DNA of 39,053 nucleotides from Acidimicrobiales bacterium (GTDB lineage: Bacteria; Actinomycetota; Acidimicrobiia; Acidimicrobiales; JABEUL01), in NCBI GenBank assembly GCA_027371755.1, contig DAHXLF010000006.1, positions 1 to 39,053 of the forward strand, in the 5' to 3' direction. Position 1 is the stretch's first letter; the number at the start of each line of letters is the position of its first letter. Below, piece by piece: positions 15,148-23,432 of the stretch. Made by a program: the position numbers and the translations under genes. The notes beneath the pieces are model-generated. The model searched no databases, was not told the origin of the DNA, and worked only from the letters and a program-made list of their open reading frames with translations.

Positions 15148-16572
15148 TTAAACAGATATGCTTTCGCGGTAGGAATTTTTAAACAGTGAAGCCTTTTTAA
15201 TAAAATGTTCGCCCGGCGTAATGTCGGAGCCTAAATGAAGGTGAAGATACGATCCAAAGGAATTTTTGAATTTAAATCCGGAATTTTTAACTCCGTTTCG
15301 GGATGAAAATTTCGCCACTTTGCCGATTGGTTTGCTTTGGGTGTAGTGATATTCGTGCCCTTTTACAATATCACCTTTATTCGAAATGCAGGTTTCGCTT
15401 AGAAATGTCGCACTTACGTACCCAAGAGTTAGCTTATCTGTGAGATTTATAGTTGTGGGGAAAACATCGGCCATAGATCTGTCATTGAGTGATGTTGATA
15501 AAAGCAGCAGTCCGCCGCATTCGGCAAAAATAGGAAGATTGTTTACAGCTGCACTTTTAATATTTGTCAGCAGCTTTGCGTTCGCCGAGATTTCTTCTGC
15601 GAATATTTCGGGATAGCCGCCACCGATATAAAGACCGTGGATATCTTTCGGTATCGACTTGTCTTTTAGGGGGTCAAAAAATGTTAGTTGGGCGCCCAAT
15701 TGTTCTAATCGTTTCAAATTTATTCCGTAATAAAAATTAAACCCTTTGCTCTTTGCCACTGCGATATTAATGTTTTGGGCAATCGGTTGAACCAACTTTG
15801 TGGCAGATTGTAATTTCGGCGCACTTTTTGAAATTTCAACAAGTTTTCTTATGTCTATGTTTTCTGTGATCTTGTCGGCAATACCTTTGAGTCGATTTAA
15901 AGTAGCGGTATCATATTCGTCAACTGGGATTAACCCCAGGTGCCTGGATTTTAAGGAGAGTCGATCATCTCTATATATATGGCCTACGATAGGGATATCT
16001 AGTGACTTAAAGGCATCGAGTAGCCCATTTAAATGAGCCTTACTGGAGATGTTATTAAAAATAATACCTTTGATTTGTAAAGTCTTGTTGATTTTGCTAA
16101 ATCCGTAAACTGTTGCTACGCATGAGCCTACAGACGACTTGGCGTCGACAACCAATACAACAGGGCTTTTGGTGACCAAAGCAACGTGAGCCGTCGAACC
16201 AAACGGTAAAAAACTATTTAAGTTTCGTTCTCTATAGTCATATCCAAGTTTTTCGTCAATTGACGCACCGTCAAATAGGCCTAATACCCCTTCTATGACC
16301 GTAATGTCGCTTCCAGTAGAATTTTCCGCTAAAAGAGCGTTTACGTTTGCTTCCCCGGACAAAAATATATCAAGATTTATCGAATCTCTGCCGATGGCAA
16401 ATTTGTGGAACATCGGATCTATAAAGTCTGGTCCGACTTTTGCTGCAGAAACCTTATAGCCCATTTTCGCAAGTTTTGCCATAATCGCAGCAGAAATGAC
16501 GGTCTTTCCAGAATTGGAGGCAGTTGCGGCAATAATTACTCTTTTTGGGATGTTGGTTAAATTTGAAATCAC
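15148..16572 (-). CDS. cbiA: cobyrinate a,c-diamide synthase CbiA
   Basis: ATP- and glutamine-dependent amidation of the a and c carboxylates of cobyrinate. The N-terminal dethiobiotin-synthetase-like ATPase has the P-loop ATASNSGKTVIS (about residues 16-27), then KVGPDFIDPMFH and VIEGVLGLFDGAS. The C-terminal class I glutaminase-type domain has GLYIGGGYPEIFAEE, then PIFAECGGLLLLS with the nucleophilic Cys, and GHEYHYTQ and FGSYLHLHLGS with the His. At 474 residues it is a normal CbiA. The start is GTG without a visible Shine-Dalgarno sequence. It lies 56 bases downstream of cobO, so the two probably share a transcript. Confidence 0.93.
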   Translation of the reverse strand: MISNLTNIPKRVIIAATASNSGKTVISAAIMAKLAKMGYKVSAAKVGPDFIDPMFHKFAIGRDSINLDIFLSGEANVNALLAENSTGSDITVIEGVLGLFDGASIDEKLGYDYRERNLNSFLPFGSTAHVALVTKSPVVLVVDAKSSVGSCVATVYGFSKINKTLQIKGIIFNNISSKAHLNGLLDAFKSLDIPIVGHIYRDDRLSLKSRHLGLIPVDEYDTATLNRLKGIADKITENIDIRKLVEISKSAPKLQSATKLVQPIAQNINIAVAKSKGFNFYYGINLKRLEQLGAQLTFFDPLKDKSIPKDIHGLYIGGGYPEIFAEEISANAKLLTNIKSAAVNNLPIFAECGGLLLLSTSLNDRSMADVFPTTINLTDKLTLGYVSATFLSETCISNKGDIVKGHEYHYTQSKPIGKVAKFSSRNGVKNSGFKFKNSFGSYLHLHLGSDITPGEHFIKKASLFKNSYRESISV

Positions 16573-16628
16573 GGTATCTTAATGGGTAATTTTAATTGGA
16601 GCCGAAATACATGTCTAAGGTTGTCATT

Positions 16629-17153
16629 TTAGTACTCGATACCTTTTTTAGCTTTTACGCCTGTGTCGTAAACATGCTTTATCTTTTTCATCTCGGTTAC
16701 GGTGTCTGCAATGTCAATTAATTCCTGCGGGGCATAACGACCCGTCATGACTACATTGGTTTTTGGTGCTCTGCCTTTTACCGCTGATACAACTTCATCT
16801 ATGGGAACCCAACCATATTTAACGATGTAGGTAATTTCATCTAAAATTACCATTTCGTAGTTTCCTGATGCCAATTTGGCCTTTGCCTGCTCAAATGCGT
16901 GCCTGCCTTTTGCTGCAGTTTCGTCTAAGTCTTTCGATTCCCAGGTGAATCCGTCACCCAGGGAATGCCACTCAATTCCAATCTGATCGGCTAGTTTTCT
17001 TTCTCCGATTTTCCACTTTCCTCCTTTTACAAATTGTATTACGGCGACATCCCAGCCTCTAGCCCAGCTTCTTACCATAATACCGAAGGCTGCGGAGGAT
17101 TTGCCTTTACCTTCTCCTGTGTTTAAAAGAACGATTGAATCAACTCGGGTCAT
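16629..17153 (-). CDS. cobO: corrinoid adenosyltransferase CobO (BtuR/CobA type)
   Basis: Transfers the adenosyl group from ATP to Co(I) corrinoid, making the Co-C bond. The 174 residues match the family. The P-loop variant LNTGEGKGKSSAAFG, then AVIQFVKGGKWKIGE, WHSLGDGFTWESKD, MVILDEITYIVKYGW and VVMTGRYAPQELIDIADTVTEMKKIKH are all present, as is the C-terminal GVKAKKGIEY. The starting ATG has no Shine-Dalgarno sequence. The gene lies between cobT (277 bases upstream) and cbiA. The nearby ferredoxin could supply electrons for the Co(II) to Co(I) step it depends on, which is inference. Confidence 0.94.
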   Translation of the reverse strand: MTRVDSIVLLNTGEGKGKSSAAFGIMVRSWARGWDVAVIQFVKGGKWKIGERKLADQIGIEWHSLGDGFTWESKDLDETAAKGRHAFEQAKAKLASGNYEMVILDEITYIVKYGWVPIDEVVSAVKGRAPKTNVVMTGRYAPQELIDIADTVTEMKKIKHVYDTGVKAKKGIEY

Positions 17154-17430
17154 AATTAAACACTACTAAAAATACATGCCTATGTTTGTAAGGTTTAAGC
17201 ACTTCAAATAATGGGTTTTGTAGGGATATTACAGATTGGCATCATCCTACTTATGGTTTATGACTTTATCCAACTAAATGACTTAATCTACCCAAAGTTG
17301 ACTTCTTAATTGTCGTTGACCTCACCTTTACCGTACTTTGTGAGCGACGGTACCTAAAAAAATTGATGATCAAAGATGTTGTCCAAATAAATTTAGTTCA
17401 ATTATCCCAGTAAATTGATTTAGAGTTTGA

Positions 17431-18504
17431 TCAGTCCTTATTTGAAATATTTGCCGATTCAAATGTCGCCATGTCATTCAATATATTGGCTGCAGCTTTG
17501 ATAATTGGTATCGATAATGCTGCACCCGTACCTTCTCCCAATCTCAAGTTTAAATTGACCAAAGGAGATAGATTAAGTCTTTTGAGGGCGATAGCGGCTC
17601 CAGGTTCTACGGACAGGTGTCCCGCAAACGAATATTCGCTGATGGTATTGCACAGTTCGAAGGCAATCAGTGCACCAGCCAATGAGATAACACCATCGAG
17701 AATAACGGGTGTCTTCCTGTTCGCCGCACCAAGGATAAATCCCGCAATTTGTCCTATTTCGAATCCGCCGAGCGCGCTTAACACGTTAATCGGGTCACTA
17801 AGATCGTTATTTGATTTTGCTCTTGTAATTGCGGATTGTATGACTTCAATTTTTTTAGTCAGCATTTGGTCATCGATTCCGGTTCCTCTTCCAGTGGCGT
17901 CGTGAGGGTTTGTATCGGTAATGCACGCGATTATTGCCGCCGACGGAGTTGTGTTGCCTATTCCCATGTCTCCGGTAGCCAAAAGGTCGTAGCCTCTGTC
18001 AATTAGAGTATTCGCAACTCGTATCCCTTCTTCAAGGCAGACTACCGCCGAATCGTAATCCATCGCATTTTCTTGAACAATATTTTTAGTTGAATTACCA
18101 ATTTTTTTAACGATAAAATTTGGATTATTATCTGTGTTGTTTATGTCTAAAGCGACACCAGCGTCAATCACATACACGTCGGCTCCCACCGTATTGGCAA
18201 TTACGTTAACGGCCGCTGTGCCGTTTAGGAAGTTGTATACCATTTCGGCTGTAACCTCCTGAGGCCATGGTGAAACCGATTCATTAAGTACTCCGTGGTC
18301 GCCGGCAAAAATTGCCACAACCGGATTTGAAATGGGCTTTGGAGGACACGAACCTTGAATTTTGGCGAGTTTTATCCCGACGTTTTCGAGTTCTCCGAGT
18401 GAGCCGGCTGGTTTAGTAAGGTTATTTTGTCTCACTTGGGCCAACTCGGCATAGTAAGAATCACCCGTATTTATACCATCTAAAGTATTGTGCAATAAAT
18501 TCAT
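17431..18504 (-). CDS. cobT: nicotinate-nucleotide:dimethylbenzimidazole phosphoribosyltransferase CobT
   Basis: Makes alpha-ribazole 5'-phosphate from nicotinate mononucleotide and the lower-ligand base. The protein is 357 residues, the normal size. Motifs are LTKPAGSLGELE, VVAIFAGDHGVLNESVSPWPQEVT, LLATGDMGIGNTTPSAAI, GRGTGIDD, PVILDGVISLAGAL and AGHLSVEPGAAIALKRL. The Glu in SVEPGA is the family's general base. LRLGEGTGAALSIPIIKAA closes the fold. It is the first minus-strand gene of the locus and is divergent from the permease-kinase gene across 256 bases. cobS and cobU, which act next, are not in the window. Confidence 0.94.
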   Translation of the reverse strand: MNLLHNTLDGINTGDSYYAELAQVRQNNLTKPAGSLGELENVGIKLAKIQGSCPPKPISNPVVAIFAGDHGVLNESVSPWPQEVTAEMVYNFLNGTAAVNVIANTVGADVYVIDAGVALDINNTDNNPNFIVKKIGNSTKNIVQENAMDYDSAVVCLEEGIRVANTLIDRGYDLLATGDMGIGNTTPSAAIIACITDTNPHDATGRGTGIDDQMLTKKIEVIQSAITRAKSNNDLSDPINVLSALGGFEIGQIAGFILGAANRKTPVILDGVISLAGALIAFELCNTISEYSFAGHLSVEPGAAIALKRLNLSPLVNLNLRLGEGTGAALSIPIIKAAANILNDMATFESANISNKD

Positions 18505-18760
18505 GATTCAAATGTAGCTCAAAACTGGTTCGCATCCGAAAAGGTACTTAGGGCATGTCAACTAGGCATAGTTTTAGTATTGTTCGTCGGTATTGCAAGT
18601 TAAAGAATCCGTGGTACAGTTTGTCAGGTCGACTCGGCCGACGGTAACTTATGTCGAAGTCAGTCACTACGTTATAAGATGGAATCTAAAAGTTTTTAAG
18701 AAATGTTTTAAAAGCTTAAAATTAACTACTTTGGGTACATAAGAAGAGGTATGAAGCGAG
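18505..18760. promoter_or_regulatory. divergent promoter region, cobT / permease-kinase
   Basis: 256 non-coding bases between two divergent genes, so it should hold both promoters. The GC-rich GTCG-ACTCGGC-CGAC at about 18627-18641 is partly palindromic. Just before the plus-strand gene, AAGAGGT at 18744-18750 is 10 bases from the chosen ATG (18761) and directly touches an out-of-frame ATG at 18751. No cobalamin riboswitch core is visible on either strand. Confidence 0.35.
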
Positions 18761-21262
18761 ATGAAAAAAGAACTAATAGGAATAGAACAGATCCAAAGCC
18801 ACGAAAAGCAGTCAAGTATCGGTTCTGTTGGGTGGATATGGTTTGGGGCAAATATAGGTATGTTCTCGCTTATTTTGGGAGCGATTGAACGTATCAGCGA
18901 CTTGACAATCTCGCAGGCGATTGTGGTAAGCGTACTAGCTTGCACGTTTTCATTTTTAATTGTAGGTGCAATATCGGCAATTGCGGCAAAGTCAGGTCTT
19001 CCTACCCTGACCGTAAGTCGAAAGTTTTTTGGAATGAAGGGTAACTTTATTACGGCGCTAATTAGTTGGATTTCGATTTTGGGCTGGGAGGTCATTTCTA
19101 CTCTGATCGTCACCTGGTGTATGGGAGCATTTATTAAAAGCGTATTTCGTATCAATGAAACTTCAGCGGTAAACGAAATCTGCCTGTTGGTGGCGATCGG
19201 TATTTCATTGTTGTTGGCGTTTTATGGTTTTCAATTAATTGCACGGGTACAAAAGGTTTTTTCGATCATTTTCGGAGCGCTGACTTTGATCTCAATAGGT
19301 TATCTGTTTTTTTCAAATGTTAGATTAGCTAATGGTGTGAACCGTACGTTTAGCGGAGCTTCCACTTCGGCTTCATTTGAGATGTTGGTGGTAGTATTCG
19401 GGATTGTGGCAGCGTCAACGGGCATCAGCTGGATTAATATAGCCGGTGATTTTAGTCGCTATCTCCCAAAAAATACAAATGGGTATAAGTTGACTTCAGT
19501 AATCGTCTTAAGCGCCTCGGTTCCGTGCATAGTCTTAATTATGGCCGGGTATTTTTTACAGGGATTTCATGGCTCACTGGCTAATTCAATTAATCCCGTA
19601 ACCTCTATTTTGTCTGGAGCGCCGAAAATAATGGTTGATCTTTTACTTATTGCAGGAGCCGGTGGAATGCTATTGGAAACTGATTTGGCGAGTTATTCTT
19701 CAGGGCTTAACCTATTGACAATGGGCGTCAAAATTAAACGATCTCGTACCGTATTCATTGACTTGGGCGTAGTGTTTGTCGCTTGCAACATTATGCTTTT
19801 TGGGTTGACTAATGATATAACCACATTTGAAAACTTTTTATTATTACTAGCCGACGGTTTGATGCCTTTTGCCGGAATCGCCATCGCGGATCTTTATATG
19901 GTTAAGAAGATTGAAATTACGGCCCGACGTGATAAGAATGCAGATATTTTCGTATCGGGCGACTTGAACTCAATTTCAGGCTATGGCACTTCAAAGACAA
20001 ACTATAACTTCTTAGGCATTGTCGCTTGGGTTATTGGTGTCTTGGTTGCATTGTCAACCACCGTATGCCCGTTCTATAGTGGATTTTTGGCAAAAGGTTT
20101 TTTGGCGCAGGGAAACTTCGGACTTTATTTGGGTTTTTTAGTATCTTCGGTAATTTACCTCAGCTTGGACGGATTTAATAAGAAAAAAGAGTTAAAGTCT
20201 CACAATCAAAGCGATAAAAAATTAGCTTCAAGCCGAACTGATCTCAGTTGCAAAGGCAAACCAGATTCTGATTTATCCGAAATCGATAAAATACAGGTTC
20301 CAGTTACCCCTAAGAGATTGGTATTAATTGGTTCAGTAATTGTGGATATATTGATGTACGTGGATCGGTTTGTTGTTTACGGTTCAGATCAGATGGCCAA
20401 AGATAATCATATTTCAACCGGCGGAGGGTTCAATGTGCTAGCTGCGGCCAAGCAAATGGGCTTGTCATGCGTCCTTGGAGGAAAAGTCGGTTCGGGATTC
20501 TTCGGAAGGCAAATAGCCCGTGATTTGGAATTGTATGAAATTGCCATACCGCTGGGATTTGACAAAGATAATGATTCCGGTTTTACTGTCGGAATAGTTG
20601 ATGATTCAAAAGTAAATACTTTTGTGACCTATCCTGGGACTGAATCCAAACTTACAGTTGAAGATCTGAAACAGATTGAATTTCATGACGGAGATGCCGT
20701 CTATATTTCTGGTTATGACTTGCTCTATCCAAAAACCGGTTCGACTATTATGAATTTTATTAGGTCGCTTAACCTTAAGGTTTTAACGGTGGTTGATTCC
20801 GGTCCGTTGCTACCAAAAGAGATTGACGGTGAAATATATGAATTCTTAAAAACTACGGATATTTTCACCCTAAACGAAGCAGAAGCAAAGCTGCTGACCG
20901 ATGTCTCTGATGTTATACAAAGCACCGAATTGATATCACGTTTGTTGTCTGATACCGGTATCGCGATAGTAAGAATGGGTTCTGCGGGATGCTGTATTTG
21001 TCAGAACGGTAGTTCTGCAGTTCGCATTAAGACTTCGTCGGGGATTGATGCAAAAGATACCGTCGGAGCAGGAGATATTCATACGGGTGTGCTGCTTGCG
21101 GCAGTATCACACGAAATTGATTTTATTGATTCAGTTGAAATTGCTAACAGATATGCGACACAATCGATTTCCCATAAAGGTGGATTCGACAGAGGAACTG
21201 CCCTAAAGGCAGCTGAAGATTTTATTGAAACTCTAAAAGGCAGTAATTCATCGCCTGAATGA
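18761..21262 (+). CDS. NCS1 permease fused to PfkB-family kinase
   Basis: A single frame of 833 residues with two unlike halves. Residues 1 to about 475 are an NCS1 (cytosine permease/CodB-like) secondary transporter: the N-terminal WIWFGANIGMFSLILGA, SRKFFGMKGNFITALISWISILGWE, GISWINIAGDFSRYLPKNT, LLETDLASYSSGLNL and about a dozen hydrophobic spans. A polar linker runs from 476 to 518. Residues 519 to about 828 are a PfkB/ribokinase-type kinase: RLVLIGSVIVDIL, then STGGGFNVLAAAK (552-564) for the substrate, and DTVGAGD with the catalytic base Asp772. Both halves look complete. The PfkB half resembles ribokinase or nucleoside kinases rather than ThiD. The substrate is unknown. The gene is divergent from cobT, so a lower-ligand nucleoside is one possibility. 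Other nucleosides or a vitamin precursor are equally open. Confidence 0.88.
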   Translation: MKKELIGIEQIQSHEKQSSIGSVGWIWFGANIGMFSLILGAIERISDLTISQAIVVSVLACTFSFLIVGAISAIAAKSGLPTLTVSRKFFGMKGNFITALISWISILGWEVISTLIVTWCMGAFIKSVFRINETSAVNEICLLVAIGISLLLAFYGFQLIARVQKVFSIIFGALTLISIGYLFFSNVRLANGVNRTFSGASTSASFEMLVVVFGIVAASTGISWINIAGDFSRYLPKNTNGYKLTSVIVLSASVPCIVLIMAGYFLQGFHGSLANSINPVTSILSGAPKIMVDLLLIAGAGGMLLETDLASYSSGLNLLTMGVKIKRSRTVFIDLGVVFVACNIMLFGLTNDITTFENFLLLLADGLMPFAGIAIADLYMVKKIEITARRDKNADIFVSGDLNSISGYGTSKTNYNFLGIVAWVIGVLVALSTTVCPFYSGFLAKGFLAQGNFGLYLGFLVSSVIYLSLDGFNKKKELKSHNQSDKKLASSRTDLSCKGKPDSDLSEIDKIQVPVTPKRLVLIGSVIVDILMYVDRFVVYGSDQMAKDNHISTGGGFNVLAAAKQMGLSCVLGGKVGSGFFGRQIARDLELYEIAIPLGFDKDNDSGFTVGIVDDSKVNTFVTYPGTESKLTVEDLKQIEFHDGDAVYISGYDLLYPKTGSTIMNFIRSLNLKVLTVVDSGPLLPKEIDGEIYEFLKTTDIFTLNEAEAKLLTDVSDVIQSTELISRLLSDTGIAIVRMGSAGCCICQNGSSAVRIKTSSGIDAKDTVGAGDIHTGVLLAAVSHEIDFIDSVEIANRYATQSISHKGGFDRGTALKAAEDFIETLKGSNSSPE

Positions 21263-21745
21263 GCCAAACGTTGACGAACCAAAGCTGAAGTTTTGTCTTT
21301 ATTGGAACAGCAATCGAGTATTTTGTACGTAAATAATTCAAATAAATATTAATAATTTGTACTGCTGCATGTTTTATAGGCAGTAGTCGTAAGTAGAAAT
21401 TGTTCGATAAAATAATGTTTTAAGGTGGTAGGCAGAATAAAGTTCGATTTTAGGGCATAAGTTACTTTAAGTTAAGAGTGAATTTAGTCGATGCGACGTA
21501 GGTTTGCATTGGTAATTTGAATTGAATGTAATTTGATAACGAGTGACATTACTACTGTTGCACTTCGGAATTGAAGTTAGGAAATTATTTAACATCTCAA
21601 GTTAAATTAAGTAAACGAGAAAACAATAGTAATATGAGTAATGTTAAATTAACGGTAGATAGTGGAAATTTGCGTTATAGCCGTTTGCAAAAAAGTTTAA
21701 TTTAGCGGTTATTTAGATATTTTTAAAGGTAGGAATATTAAAATC
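21263..21745. other. 483-bp intergenic region before the FGGY kinase
   Basis: No gene found; AT-rich on both strands. TACTGC (21360-21365) and GCAGTA (21380-21385) form a 6-bp stem with a 14-base loop, possibly a weak terminator for the permease-kinase gene. The promoter of the next gene should be here, since its start has its own good ribosome site. Confidence 0.45.
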
Positions 21746-23332
21746 ATGTCGAGCGTGGAATATATTTTGGCCATTGACTTGGGAACAGGCGGCCCCAAAA
21801 CTGCAATTGTAACTACATTTGGTGAGGTAGTGGCTTCTGAGCTGACAGAGATACCTACGACTCTTTTACCCGAAGGCGGGGCTATCCAAGATCCTAATTC
21901 CTGGTGGAACGCGATTAAAGAATCATCCGTTAAATTATTTAAAGAATCCGGCGTATCTCCGCAAAGCATCGTGGCCATATCAACTACCGGGCAGTGGGCT
22001 TCGACGGTCGGAATCGATAAACAGGGGAAGCCGGTCACGGATTGCATTCTATGGATGGATTCCAGGGGAGGTAAGTATTCACGGAAAGTCCTGGGTGGAG
22101 TGAAGCCCCTTGAGTTCGAAGGATTTGGCTTGGATAAGGTTTATAAGTTTGTGACAAAAACCGCGGGAATTCCTTCAATCGTAGGAAATGATCCTCTCGG
22201 TCAATATCTACTCATTAAAAACGAGTATCCGGAACTTTTTGAAAAGGTAGACAAATTTTTAGAGCCAGTAGATTTTATATCTCAGTGTTTTACAGGAGAG
22301 GCAAAAGCAACCGCCGCTTCGATGATAGCGTCGTGGCTAGTGGACATAAGGGATTTGTCCAATGCAAAATATTCCAAAGATTTAGTTGATATTACTTGCA
22401 GAGATTTTGCTAAGTTACCGGAGTTGATCCCCATTGGAGCCGTTAGCGGAACCGTGACAAAATCGGTAGAGTCGGAGATCGGAATTAAGGCGGGAACACC
22501 CGTAATTTCAGGTACGCCCGATTTGCTGTCGGGATGCATGGGATCGGGCGGGTTGGATAATTATGAGTTTCATATGGCAATTTCCACCACTTCGTGGTTG
22601 TCCTGCCATGTTGACAAGAAGAAGACAGACCCATTTCGCCAAATCGCAACCGTACCGGGACCGATGAAAAATAAGTACATGCTAGTGAATAATCACGATA
22701 CGGCCGGGATATGTTTACAGTGGATTAAAGACGCATTATATTCGACATCCAGCGACGGCGATATAAATTATGGGCAATTGGATGAAATTGTCTCTAAGGT
22801 TAGTCCCGGTGCAAATGGAATGATGTTTACTCCATGGCTTGGAGGGGAGAGGTGTCCCATAGAAGATAGAAATTTAAGAGGTTCATTCTTAAACGTTTCT
22901 CTTGAATCTACAAAATCAGACATGCTAAGAGCGGTTTTTGAAGGTGTGGCATTTAATGCTAAATGGATGCAGGATGCTGTGGAACATTTTGTTAAAAGGC
23001 CAACCGGGGTCATAAGACTAATAGGTGGAGGCGCGGTGTCATCTCAGTGGTGTCAAATACATGCGGATATCATGAATACCGAAATTTGGCAAATAGACCA
23101 ACCTCTGTATGCCAATGTCAAAGGCGCGGCATTGTTTGCCAGCTTTAATCTTTCCAAAATAACCAAAGACGAAATTAAAAAGAATGTAAAAGTGAAAGAA
23201 AAGTTTACACCGGATTCTAAAAATAGAAAAATGTATGACTTGATGTATTCGGAATTTAAAAATATTTATAAATCTCAAAAATCGTTTTTTAAGAATCTAA
23301 ATAATCCAAAGAGTAAATCATTATTTTTGTGA
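21746..23332 (+). CDS. FGGY-family carbohydrate kinase (xylulokinase-like)
   Basis: ATP-dependent kinase of the XylB/GntK group, 528 residues. The N-terminal phosphate loop is LAIDLGTGGPKTAIV, followed by ISTTGQWASTVGID and CILWMDSRGGKYS. The second domain has ISGTPDLLSGCMGSGG, FTPWLGGERCPIEDRNLRGSFLNVS and RAVFEGVAFNAKW. The signature VIRLIGGGAVSSQWCQIHADI and the ending YANVKGAALFA match FGGY signature 2. AAAGGTAGG lies about 12 bases before the ATG and is a reasonable ribosome site. The sugar cannot be read from sequence. The neighbouring permease-kinase makes a salvage route ending in a phosphorylated pentose possible, but that is inference. Confidence 0.88.
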   Translation: MSSVEYILAIDLGTGGPKTAIVTTFGEVVASELTEIPTTLLPEGGAIQDPNSWWNAIKESSVKLFKESGVSPQSIVAISTTGQWASTVGIDKQGKPVTDCILWMDSRGGKYSRKVLGGVKPLEFEGFGLDKVYKFVTKTAGIPSIVGNDPLGQYLLIKNEYPELFEKVDKFLEPVDFISQCFTGEAKATAASMIASWLVDIRDLSNAKYSKDLVDITCRDFAKLPELIPIGAVSGTVTKSVESEIGIKAGTPVISGTPDLLSGCMGSGGLDNYEFHMAISTTSWLSCHVDKKKTDPFRQIATVPGPMKNKYMLVNNHDTAGICLQWIKDALYSTSSDGDINYGQLDEIVSKVSPGANGMMFTPWLGGERCPIEDRNLRGSFLNVSLESTKSDMLRAVFEGVAFNAKWMQDAVEHFVKRPTGVIRLIGGGAVSSQWCQIHADIMNTEIWQIDQPLYANVKGAALFASFNLSKITKDEIKKNVKVKEKFTPDSKNRKMYDLMYSEFKNIYKSQKSFFKNLNNPKSKSLFL

Positions 23333-23383
23333 CGGTGATTGTTGGTTGAAATCCTAAAAATTTGATCCCCGAAAAGATTTCCC

Positions 23384-23423
23384 GGTAATTTTGTTAAGCA
23401 AGATTACCTAAAACAATGTTTTT
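23384..23423 (+). terminator. terminator between convergent FGGY kinase and GGDEF genes
   Basis: GGTAATTTTG-TTAAG-CAAGATTACC forms a 10-bp stem (one G-T pair) with a 5-base loop at 23384-23408. A T run follows at 23419-23423. The poly-A on the other side of the T run gives a matching U tract for the minus strand, so it may work in both directions. Confidence 0.55.
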
Positions 23424-23432
23424 AAAAAAAAT

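Noticed and set aside
20309-21262. Separate PfkB kinase gene
   Set aside because: The frame is continuous with the permease through the linker, with no stop, and no ribosome site was noted inside the linker, so I keep it as a fusion.
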